From positions 2,784,662 through 2,848,661 of the forward strand of contig CM035361.1 in NCBI GenBank assembly GCA_020137815.1: 64,000 bases of DNA. The letters run 5' to 3'. Under the pieces are notes generated by a model that saw only the letters and a list, made by a program, of their open reading frames with translations, was not told the origin of the DNA and searched no databases. How positions within the stretch are numbered: position 1 is the stretch's first letter; the number at the start of each line of letters is the position of its first letter. The DNA comes from Hormiphora californensis. Lineage: Eukaryota > Ctenophora > Tentaculata > Cydippida > Pleurobrachiidae. Below, one piece after another: positions 53,170 to 64,000 of this stretch. The translations under genes were made by a program, and so were the position numbers.

Positions 53170-53621
53170 CTACAGGTTAGCTAATCGAGCCAGTTGAGCT
53201 TCAATATCGGCATCCGTTGGAGCTTTCTGTCCTCTAGATGAACTGGGACCTGTTAGGAAAATATCATTATCATTCATTGAAATTTTAAGAGAGAGAATTG
53301 GCAAAAACAACATTTAAGAAAGATTTATCACATTGGTATGAACTAGGAAGTAGAAAACACAGCCGTTCACCCGTGTATTATTATATACGTGTTGTACACA
53401 ACAAATACATTAGAGAGACACCACACACGAATGACGTCTTCTGATTGCAGAGATCAGATAATTTATCTTATTATTTAGAGACCATATATGAGGATTTTTT
53501 GTATGTTTACATTTGACTCAGATGATAATTTACCTGCTAGTGAGGAAGATCCGGCGGATGGTGCAGCAGACATTTTCCCTCCAATCTCAATACCAATCTC
53601 ATCTAGCACTTGGTTCATAAT
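53170..53621 (-). CDS. CHMP2B: CHMP2B-like ESCRT-III protein, last two exons
   Basis: Exons 53621-53534 and 53249-53170 join in phase 1 and end in TAG. The encoded C-terminus has NQVLDEIGIEIGGKMSAAPS and ends DADIEAQLARLANL, which matches the tail of CHMP2B: the helix before the linker and the C-terminal MIM helix that binds the VPS4 MIT domain. CHMP2B forms ESCRT-III filaments on endosomes and in membrane scission. The first two thirds of the protein (basic helices 1-4) were not found up to 64,000. Either long introns carry them further right, or this is a gene fragment. The gene lies tail-to-head behind USP32, 760 bp from its start codon. Confidence 0.75.
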
Positions 53622-53869
53622 CTGTAGAGGGGGTGGATGGATAGTTATACTTCAATACAATATGTGTAGAGCAATTTGAAACATATTAATATTATATTTC
53701 CTTGGCTATCGAGAGAATCAACAATGAATAAAATGACTAAGAGCACCACAGAAAAGTATGACTGTGGTGGGAGAAATGGCTCACCCTAGAACAATTGCAA
53801 GTTAATAGCAAAAATGCATAATAACCTGTAAATCACTTGTAATTCGAAGTTCAAACTAGTTTTGAAATA

Positions 53870-54010
53870 GTTTTGAAATTTTTTTAGAAAAATTTTAGTT
53901 TTAAAATAGCTTTTGAAATAGTTTTGAAATGGCTTTTGAAATAGTTTTGAAATAGCTTTTGAAATAGCTTTTGAAATAGCTTTTGAAATAGCTTTTGAAA
54001 TGGCTTTGGA
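53870..54010. repeat. GCTTTTGAAATAGTTTTGAAATA tandem repeat
   Basis: About eight units of 16-17 bp (GCTTTTGAAATAGTTTT...), directly beside the left end of the fold-back element at 54,012. Confidence 0.85.
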
Positions 54011-54011
54011 C

Positions 54012-54678
54012 GGGTGGTAGAAATGGCTCATGTGGCTCATCTGGCAGCTGCACGATTATTATGAACACAAGGACATTCATATAAAAGCGAAAACCAGTGT
54101 ACTCGACTAATTTTAATACGCTGAATCACGTGAGCAACTCTGGCAAGCGCTCAGATGTGAAGAAAGTGCCCTAATTGAGCATAATTGGGTGTAATTGACC
54201 GGACTTACAACTTTTCTCCTGAAAACGCTAGAAGTTAATGTGAGGGCACTTTTCCGACTAACTTTGATACGCTGATTCACGTAAGCAACTTTTCCAAGCC
54301 CTAAGAGGCGGGGAAATTGCCCTAATTGAGTCTGATTGGGTCTAATTGACCATAATTGCTCAATTAGGGCACTTTCTTCACCTCTGAGGGCTTGGAAAAG
54401 TTTTTTACGTGATTCAGCGTATCAAAGTTAGTCGGAAAAGTGCCCTCACATTAACTTCTAGCGTTTCCAGGAGAAAAGTTGTAAGTCCGGTCAATTACAC
54501 CCAATTATGCTCAATTAGGGCACTTTCTTCACATCTGAGCGCTTGCCAGAGTTGCTCACGTGATTCAGCGTATTAAAATTAGTCGGGTACACTGGTTTTC
54601 GCTTTTATATGAATGTCCTTGTGTTCATAATGATCGTGCAGCTGCCAGATGAGCCACATGAGCCATTTCTACCACCCC
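54012..54678. mobile_element. 667-bp fold-back element
   Basis: Nearly the whole element is one hairpin: GGTGGTAGAAATGGCTCAT at the left and its inverse at the right, arms about 300 bp, centre near 54,345. Internal blocks ACGCTGAATCACGTGAGCAA and TGCCCTAATTGAGCATAATT recur in the element at 47,620-47,935. Confidence 0.85.
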
Positions 54679-55327
54679 TAGTAAACGCGCGCTCGCCGTT
54701 TGTTGCATAAACGGCGCCGTTCTACTCCGTTAACGGTGAGGAACGGCGCCGTTTATGCAACAAACGGCCGCGCGCGCAAAGAACGGCGAGGTTGACGGCG
54801 CCGTTTATGCAACTTTTTCATATCCCGCGGAAATCCAACTTGGAATTTTCGCGCCGACTTTCTCATTTGCTAGTCATCGCGCGTTACAAACATCAGCTCC
54901 ACGTGATATTATGATTCGCAGCTGATAGTGACTAGCTGGACCACGCCTTCAGAGCAGCTTGACCACACCTTGTCTGGTAACTTTCCCCTACGAGATACAG
55001 GAAGAAGGATTTCACCTCTGTTAGTGAAAACACTAACAAAAGTTTTGTTAGTGACGTCACTAACAAAAAACACTAACAAAAATTTTGTTAGTGTCGGCCA
55101 TTCCTAACAGTGCCTTGTCGGAGCTGGAGTTGTGACAGGTTAACACAGTGTTTCAGGGAGTCATGAGATATAGAGAGGGTATATGGAGGGGCTCGTGGGG
55201 AGGGACGTGGGCTGAGTATTGGATGGAGAAGGGAGGTCAGAGGGTAAAGAAGGGGAAAGAGGGATGTCATTGGGAGAGTAGGGAAGCCAGGAGTCATGGG
55301 GTAAGTCAGTGTTAAGTGATTGGAAAT

Positions 55328-55503
55328 ACAGTCGGACCCCGATTTACCGGGTCCCGATTTACCGGAACCCCGATTTACCGGGAGGATAAACTTCCCCCGA
55401 TACAGGAAATTAACGGTATTTGACCCCGATATACCGGGCACCCCGATTTACCAGGCAAAACCCTTTCCTACTAGCATCCCGGTAAATCGGGGTCCGACTG
55501 TAC
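55328..55503. repeat. CCGGTAAATCGGGGTC-family element, long copy
   Basis: ACAGTCGGACCCCGATTTAC at the left and GGTAAATCGGGGTCCGACTG at the right, with three further CCCCGATTTACCGG motifs inside. It matches the 12,143-12,325 copy in inverse order, so this is the reference structure for the family. Confidence 0.85.
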
Positions 55504-55596
55504 ACGGATTGTTGTCTATCTGCCTTCCAGAACAAAATGGAAACTCGAAATATATCTTTGAACAAATAAAAAGTGACCAACTACATGGGAGTGGAA

Positions 55597-56060
55597 AAAC
55601 AAAAAAGGGGGCGGTACTGCTACAAATATATCATAGGTTAGAAGAGAGCTGGGGTTACAAATACTATCTTGGGGGGGGGGGGGGGATGCAAATATAAATT
55701 GTGGAAAAAACCAAGGGTACTCAAAAGCGTCAAATCCTAACAGATTAATATAACACCCTGTATACGTGTGGAAACACCGAAAAAAAAACTAAGAAAGACA
55801 GCGGATCACGGATCAGTATATCTAATCAGATCAGTTATTCTTGTTTAACAATTATATCAACAAAAAAGGGGGCGGTACTGCTACAAATATATATCATAGG
55901 TTAGAAGAGAGCTGGGGTTACAAATACTATCTTGGGGGGGGGGGGATGCAAATATAAATTGTGGAAAAAACCAAGGGTACTCAAAAGCGTCATATCCTAA
56001 CAGATTAAATTAAAAAACAACACACGCTGTACGTGTGGAAACACCTAAAAACAATTATAT
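55597..56060. repeat. Tandem duplication of about 190 bp with G-runs
   Basis: The block AAAAAAGGGGGCGGTACTGC ... ATACTATCTTGGGGGGGG ... TCAAAAGCGTCAAATCCTAA occurs at 55,597-55,790 and 55,861-56,060. The G-run differs in length between the copies. Confidence 0.85.
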
Positions 56061-56168
56061 CATTACAACTTCACACACACTGTGTCGCTGACATATACAA
56101 GCAGTTCCTTATATATAATAAATTATGTAGATTTTAAAAACAAATTGTTTATAACGCACAACAACCAA

Positions 56169-59100
56169 TCAGTGATCCTCCTCTTCCGATTCCATGATCA
56201 AGGCAACAGTTTTCACCGGAATGGCACGGCGAGGGTCCTGATGTCTCATGGTGTCGTTCTCGCCCAATTTCCTCCTCATATTGCTTAATAAATTGCACAA
56301 TGTGTCCCTGAGAAGAAAGGAGTGTTATAATAAGTTTTCTAATCACGGCTATAATAGTATAATCTTTGGCAAGCGGGGGGGGGGGGTAAAACTAAAGTGG
56401 GAGTAAGAAAGGGAGATGATAAGAAAGCATAACGTTCTACGTCTATTACGCCGTCCTAGCTTAAGGATGTCATCGCTCTCTCTTCTATGCCTATCATGGG
56501 GGGGCAGGTCTAATAGGAAAATATATTTCGGCGGGATGCGAGAAATAAGAAGTCATAGAAAGCGAGACACCGCATGCTCCGTCGATCGATCCCTAGAGTA
56601 TAGCGCGCTCGGCTCGCCCATCGTATCTAGCTGCTCCATAGGTGCGCTTGAGCGAGGGACTCTTCACATCCCATATTTCTCCCAGGCTTAAATCTATCGC
56701 CTGTACTTCTCTCTCTCTCTCTCTCCCCCCGCCCCATGTCCGTGGAGCCGAGAATCTAGACACAGATCCTTCTATCAGTCAAAACCAATTAACCCTTCAA
56801 AATCGTGCACGAAATAGACAAAATATTGAAAAATAGATGGGAAAGCTATAATTCCTTCACCAAAGTGTCCCAATAGGTCCCCTGAACCACCAAAAAAGAG
56901 TTTACCACTCTACTCCATGGGGGGAGGTGTCATAATTGGGCTTAATTGATCCTAACAGGGTATATCGGTAAAACAGCTTGGACACATGCTAGAAACCTAA
57001 AAGTGGTCTCAAAATGCTCGTGATAAGTCAAGGAGTTCATTCAATTTTTTTCAAATTTTTCCAGTTACCCAATTCCCGGTAATTGGGCTTAATTGGTCCC
57101 TAACAGGGCATCGTGTAACTTGACTTAGCGACGTGATAGAAACTTCGGGATGGTTGCAAAATGTTCAGTAAGTTATTGAGATATTTTCTGAGTGATTTCT
57201 AATGTACTCAAATGCCATCAAAGTAACGTAATTAGTCTTAATTGGTTGGCTCTAATTGTTCAAATCATTTTCCAGTATATACAAGTGAGGGCTCAAATCC
57301 TGGTAAAAACAGCTCTGTTATGACGTTCTAACATGTTTTAAAGGCGTTTAGATGAACAGTTGGCTATATAGCTACCGTAACTATTTAAAAAACTTAGTAT
57401 AAACAACTCAACAGCCCTGCCAGATGCCCCTAAGACCCTACTAGAAACCCCCTCAGAGCATACTAGCTACCCCTCAGACCCCATTAGATGCCCATCGGAC
57501 CTTACAAGAAGGCCCTCAGACTTTACTATGTATCCCTCAGAAACTGAAAAATGTCCCTCAGGCCCTGCTAGACACCTTTTTGATGCCCTGAGGGCATACT
57601 AGATAGCTCTTAGACCCCCTTAGATGCTCCTTAGACCGTGTTAGATACCCTCAGGCCCTATTAGATGGCAGATGCCCTCAGACCGTACTAGATGCAGTAT
57701 CTAAAGGACATTTTGCAGTATCTAACGAGCATCTAGTAGGTTCCAAGGGGTATCTAATGGGGTTTGAGGGGTGGCTAGTACATGCTCTGGGGGGTATCTA
57801 GTAGGGTCTTAGGGGTATTTTTCAGTGTTTGAAGGATATTTAGTTAGGACTGAGGGGCATCTAGTAGGGTCTGGGGGTATCTAGCTAGAGCTACTACTAG
57901 ATCAAGTAGGGTCTGAGGGGTGTCTAGTAGGGTCTGGGGGCATCTAATAGGGTCTGGGGGCATCTAGCTAGATCTACTACTAGATCTAGTAGGGTCTGGG
58001 GGCATCTAGTAGGGTCTGGGGGCATCTAGCTAGATCTACTACTAGATCTAGTAGGGTCTGAGGGGTGTCTAGTAGGGTCTGGGGGTATCTAGCTAGATCT
58101 ACTACTAGATCAAGTAGGGTCTGAGGGGTGTTTAGTAAGGTCTGGGAGCATCTAGTAGGGTCTGGGGGCATCTAGCTAGATCTACCACTAGATCTAGTAG
58201 GGTCTGAGGAGCATCTAGTAGGGTCTGGGGGTATCTAGCTAGATCTACTACTAGATCTAGTAGGGTCTGAGGGGCATCTAGTAGGGTCTGGACTCTGGGG
58301 GCATCTCACTAGATCTACTACTAGATCTAGTAGGGTCTGAGGGGTGTCTAGTAGGGTCTGAGGGGCATTTAATGCGGTCTGAGGGGTATCTAGTAGGGTA
58401 TTAGGGGCATCTTCCAGTGTTTGAAGGATATCTAAAAAGGTCTGAGGGGTGTCTAGTAGGGTCTGGGGGTATCTAGCTAGATCTACTACTAGATCAAGTA
58501 GGGTCTGAGGGGTGTTTAGTAAGGTCTGGGAGCATCTAGTAGGGTCTGGGGGCATCCAGCTAGATCTACCACTAGATCTAGTAGGGTCTGAGGAGCATCT
58601 AGTAGGGTCTGGGGGTATCTAGCTAGATCTACTACTAGATCTAGTAGGGTCTGAGGGGCATCTAGTAGGGTCTGGACTCTGGGGGCATCTCGCTAGATCT
58701 ACTACTAGATCTAGTAGGGTCTGAGGGGTGTCTAGTAGGGTCTGAGGGGCATTTAATGCGGTCTGAGGGGTATCTAGTAGGGTATTAGGGGCATCTTCCA
58801 GTGTTTGAAGGATATCTAAAAAGGTCTGAGGGGCATCTTTAATAATAATGGAGCCTGAGGGGTATATCTAGTAGGTTCTGAGAGGTATTTAGAGGGGTCT
58901 TAGACGCATCAAGCAGGGTCTGAGTAGTATTTTGTAGGATCTAAGGTGCATCTAAGGGCTATCTAGTATGCCCTGAGATGCCCCCAGACCCTACTAGACA
59001 CCCCTCAGACCCTACTAGATGCTCGTTAGATACTGCAAAATGTCCCTTAGATACTGCATCTAGTACGGTCTGAGGGCATCTGCCATCTAATAGGGCCTGA

Positions 59101-60940
59101 GGGTATCTAACACGGTCTAAGGAGCATCTAAGGGGGTCTAAGAGCTATCTAGTATGCCCTCAGGGCATCAAAAAGGTGTCTAGCAGGGCCTGAGGGACAT
59201 TTTTCAGTTTAGCTTTCCCATCTATTTTTCAATACGTCATGCACGATTTCGAAGGACTAAATCTACAGTCCTAATTGCATCGACCCCACTCTCCCCCTTG
59301 TCCAGAGATGTCCGAAATTGGCTACCTCCCCTGCTCTCCCCCTCCCCCTGTTATTATTACCTAACTTTCCTGAAAGACTCGTCGTACTTGTCACCGGCGC
59401 TTTTGATCAGAGAGTCCGTGAATACCGGATCAAGTGTAGTCCTATCTGATGTTAACTGACGCCCAGGGTAGGGCTTCAGCGACGAACCTAGCAGAACCCT
59501 CCTCAACTGGTCGGTGTCCGGCCATTTTGCCTGTATCAGTATCCTATAAGGGATAAATTGCATTTAAACAATGATAATACGGGGGGGGGGGGGGGGGTGA
59601 GCAATGAATGAGGGATCAATAATGTGTGCCGATAGGAGTCAGTTATAGGGGTGGAGGATTCAACAGGGGGAAGGGTAAGGAACCCTTACATAAGGATTCA
59701 ATAGGGGGAGGGGAGTCAATTACAGAGCCCGGAGGAGGGGCTGGGTGAGGAATGAGGATTCAATAATGTCGGGCGACAGGAGTCAATGTTGAGGGTTCCA
59801 AAAATTCCCGTCATCTGACCAGATCAAATCACCCCATGCCTATGATCAAATCCCGATGATCAGATCACCAAATTGAGGTTTCATGACCTCGCTATACCCC
59901 GCTTTACCTCATGTAGTTCGATGATTTTCTCTCTCTCTTTGCTTCTTCATCGGTCTCCATGGTCCTTACCAATCCTTCATCTGCATCGATCGGGTTGTAG
60001 TCTAAAACAGAGAAAGGGGTGTTATTTTCACTTTTTCAGTAGAATTGGTTACGACTATACAATATCGTGTTAATAATGTCGTACGACATACTTACAAAGC
60101 TAATCATACCAAATTGGTATACTCTAACGGGGCGCGGGGAAACAGGGTCGAGCAAGGCAAAATTGTCATACATGTCTGTGTTTGTGTGACTTACCGGACA
60201 CCTTTTGTTTCTTAGGTGGAGCCGCTTCGTCCTCCTCTCTGAACCGCTTCAGGATTTTCTCTTGATTGGCCAGTACAATCTCTAACGCATCTTCAATCCT
60301 CCGCTGTATAAAGATAAATATTAAATGGGACTGGGGGTAATCACTAATCAGATACAAATTACAAGTTATTCGGAGAATAAAGATCGGTTGATTGTTTATT
60401 AGCCGCATATCAGTAAGGAAGGGGAGGGTGCCACTTAGCTGGTACACATGTGACGTACCCGGTTCTAGAACAACAGCTAATTGTAGCACCCTCCCCACCC
60501 CCTATAATTGAGGAAGATGGTGGTACACATGGGACATACAGGAAGATGGTGGTACACATGGGACATACCCGGTTCTAGAACAACAGCTAAGTAGCACCCT
60601 CCCCACCCCCTATAATTGAGGAAGATGATGGTACACATTTTGAGAGGCAAAAAGGCAAAATACTCCTAGAACTAATCTCTACAACCTCCAACAAACTTGA
60701 CCAATTCTTATTCTGTCCACTCTCACTTTAAACCTAAAATTCCCCCCACAATCCGGAATATCTGGTTATCCGGGTTTATACATACCCCCTAATTAGTAAT
60801 TAGTAATTACCTGTCTATTGTCTAATTAGTAATTAGTAATTACCTGTCCGATTTGAAGCTCTGTGATTTCCCTTGATGTTTATCACCAGCCCTCTACCAC
60901 TCTACCAACCTCCAACCTCCATATTCTTCAACCCGTCATG

Positions 60941-61015
<75 letters not shown>

Positions 61016-62473
61016 ACATGGTGGTACTGAGCACCTGCGTCTCCTTCAATATGATTCAATAGGGGCCGAGGCAAGTCAATAGGGATGAGAGGGGTGAGGA
61101 CTGAGGGGAGTCAACGGGGGGACATGGAGAGACGAAGAGTGAGAGCCGAGAGGGGGGGGGGGAGACATAGAGACGGGTGGGGAGGGGGGCTTTTGTAGGA
61201 CTTAACAATGGGCTTTCTAGTTAAATTATAAAGTAGGAATGCAGGTCGTGATGAGGGTGATGTAGTATCCCACGTGCAAATAGAGGGAGGGGTATGGGTT
61301 GTTTTGGGGGATACTGCACGTGTGCAGGTCTCCAAGTGAAGTTACCTGATGGACATCGTACATCTTATTATCAGTAACACACATCTGTTGCCGCTGATAT
61401 CCCGCTATTTCCTTCCAATACTTTTCCATCATGGGCCGAAGGAATTGTTTTGGATTACAGTAGAAGAAGTTGTTATCTGCGGCTATTTTAAGGGTACTAG
61501 AGCAGATACTGCACAATGAATTTTCTTCTCCAGCAAGAAACGGGTTTTTGCAGCTCTGACAGTAGTAGTGTTTGGTCCATTCCGCAGGCTTGAACAACTC
61601 CTTTGCTCTCCTGGTTATAAAATGTACGGTTGGACCTCAGTTTTAAAAATTGTGACAAATGGAGACAAATGGTGAAAAATTTTGATGATGACATACCCTA
61701 AATGGTCAGATGAGAATAAAGCTCTTTCCAAAGAGCTACAGGTTGGCCCAGAAAGTTGAAGCCACTTCTAAATAAGAATAGGGAAATACAATCCTCTCTC
61801 CATTGTATACGGCTCCAAATTTCTACATGCATGTTACCCAGTCAGTGTGACTCTTTATCGATCTCAATTCTATAAAGGAACACTTTTTCTAACACATCGG
61901 AGCGCGAACTGTATTGACACACTATCTGTATTGATACATTACTTATTATATCTCCAAGTGGCTCCAACTTTCTGGGCCACCCTGCATAAAGTTTCAATAT
62001 TGCTCAAGAATTCAATTGGCACATGCACGTCTCTACCAGATCGTTTTAGCGTCGATGGATTTTTTCGAAAAATCAATATATATAGGGTTCCAAAAATTCG
62101 TTTCATCAAATCAGATCACATCACCCCACCCATGATCAAATCCTTCCACTGAGGATCAGTCCATTGTGCGTGATGAGATCCCCTTTGCATATGAATATAG
62201 ATTAGAGCATAATTCAGAGTTACAGAGAGACAAAGATGTAATTGAGACAGAATGAAGAGAGCCAGAGATAGAGACAGAAAATTAGAAAATCTGAAATGTG
62301 CCATACACATACCTCTTAAACTTGCCCAGAGTGTTTATGTCTCCAGCGATATCTGGTCTTAACTCCCCAATGATATCCAAAATCTCATTGAGTGAGACAC
62401 CAGTTGGATTATGATCTATTTTGAAGCGTGATAACCGCTTGACCAAGCAAGCAGTTGTGAGCATTTGCATTTC
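56169..62473 (-). CDS. Zinc-binding / BEN-domain-like protein, six exons, possibly from a domesticated transposon
   Basis: Exons 62473-62313, 61610-61346, 60303-60195, 60001-59908, 59543-59361 and 56307-56169 are phase-consistent and end in TGA. The N-terminal exon is helical (VSLNEILDIIGELRPDIAG). The next has a four-cysteine cluster (YYCQSCKNPF...SLCSIC) followed by NFFYCNPKQFLRPMMEKYW. That pairing recalls the N-terminal region of large CACTA/Plavaka-type transposase-like proteins. A basic coiled segment follows (LKRFREEDEAAPPKKQKVSG, possible nuclear localisation). The last exons give LRRVLLGSSLKP...LDPVFTDSLI...FRKVRDTLCNLLSNMRRKL, compatible with a BEN domain that binds DNA or chromatin proteins. 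The tail is ALIMESEEEDH. The acceptor before 62,473 implies an upstream exon, or the ATG at 62,470 is the start. Both domain assignments are inference from pattern only. Confidence 0.62.
56788..59263. mobile_element. 2.4-kb fold-back element made mostly of a GGGTCTGAGGGGYATCTAGTA minisatellite
   Basis: Ends AAAATCGTGCACGAAATAGA with ATTGAAAAATAGATGGGAAA and the inverse at 59,210-59,263. Inverted blocks of TAGACCCCCTTAGATGC / GCATCTAAGGGGGTCTA sit inside each end. The centre is a long array of ~20-bp units plus TAGATCTACTACTAGATCTA palindromes, with a 260-bp higher-order repeat (58,080-58,340 and 58,440-58,700). It occupies the last intron of the zinc/BEN-like gene. Confidence 0.82.
60459..60635. 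repeat. Tandem duplication of about 85-105 bp
   Basis: CCCGGTTCTAGAACAACAGC ... GAGGAAGATGGTGGTACACAT occurs twice, with an extra GACATACAGGAAGATGG insert. It lies in an intron of the zinc/BEN-like gene. Confidence 0.8.
60638..60727. mobile_element. Partial copy of the TTAA-flanked MITE (right end)
   Basis: Ends ...TTCTGTCCACTCTCACT followed by TTAA, with CTAATCTCTACAACCTCCAA inside, matching the right arm of the 469-bp element. The left arm is absent. Confidence 0.75.
61738..61990. mobile_element. Small MITE with CAGGTTGGCCCAGAAAGTTG ends
   Basis: Left CAGGTTGGCCCAGAAAGTTG with AAGCCACTT, right AAGTGGCTCCAACTTTCTGG with GCCACCCTG, about 30 bp inverted, 253 bp in all. These ends resemble mariner-type terminal repeats. 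No coding capacity. Confidence 0.7.
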
Positions 62474-62515
62474 CTGTGAAACATGACATTTTGAAAAAGA
62501 TGAAATCATAGTAGT

Positions 62516-62551
<36 letters not shown>

Positions 62552-62598
62552 GTGCTCTCTCTCATCTCTCTTCTCTCTTCTTCCTCTACTCTCTCTCA

Positions 62599-62632
<34 letters not shown>

Positions 62633-62635
62633 ATC

Positions 62636-62678
<43 letters not shown>

Positions 62679-62748
62679 CTCTCTCTCGTCGCTCCTCCTC
62701 TCTCTCCTCTCTCTCTCTGCAGGTACAAGGTACTTATATTTCCCTCTT

Positions 62749-62781
<33 letters not shown>

Positions 62782-62879
62782 CTCTCTCTCCTCTCTCTCT
62801 CTCTCTCTCGTGAAAATGAAGTCGGAGGGTGAAAGGTGAACAGTGAAAGGTGAAAGTGTGATATCGTAATTGAAATGTA

Positions 62880-64000
<1,121 letters not shown>

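Overview
The window is animal nuclear DNA. Genes are split into many short exons with GT...AG introns, some only about 40 bases long. The recognisable proteins are metazoan: a USP32-type deubiquitinase, a CHMP2B-type ESCRT-III protein, and secreted or membrane proteins built from CCP/sushi, SRCR, LDL-receptor class A and F-type-lectin-like modules. The extracellular module mix, very short introns and dense fold-back elements suggest a non-vertebrate animal such as a sponge. The species cannot be fixed from the sequence. No prokaryotic features, rRNA, tRNA or CRISPR array were seen.

The frame of the window is one minus-strand gene, a USP32 orthologue. It starts at 52,406 and runs leftward through 18 phase-consistent exons to 7,725, where it leaves the visible part in mid catalytic domain. 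Its large introns hold other genes on the plus strand. From left to right these are: two tandem CCP genes (1,962-3,763 and 5,007-7,242), lying in the next intron only if USP32 continues past the left edge; a 26-exon SRCR/LDLa/7TM receptor gene (13,097-27,211) and a small secreted-protein gene (28,860-29,585) in one 20-kb intron; an intact LINE (about 30,440-35,145) in the next; a 4.3-kb fold-back element (35,849-40,155); and two tandem F-type-lectin/CCP genes (41,493-43,346 and 44,951-48,565). Right of USP32, on the minus strand, are the last two exons of a CHMP2B gene (53,170-53,621) and a six-exon gene (56,169-62,473) with a zinc-binding N-terminal part and a BEN-like C-terminal part. The rest to 64,000 is repeats.

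Repeats are abundant. They include hAT-type MITEs with 8-bp target duplications, a TTAA-flanked MITE, a TA-flanked MITE, several kilobase-scale palindromes, (GA)n/(CT)n tracts, and a dispersed palindromic family built on CCGGTAAATCGGGGTC.

The most unusual signal is a recurrent one. At no fewer than eight exon borders, in three unrelated genes on both strands, the splice site and its flanking bases have been multiplied into a tandem array with a unit of about 20-70 bp. One intron (17,617-17,770) is made almost entirely of head-to-tail GT...AG units of 20-37 bp, each junction being an AG|GT. Other second-look items are a phase-compatible duplication of the LDLa-TM1-4 block of the receptor gene, a canonical A_AAA_AAC slippery heptamer placed to join the two LINE ORFs by -1 frameshifting, and a TA-type MITE that supplies part of a 5' splice site.
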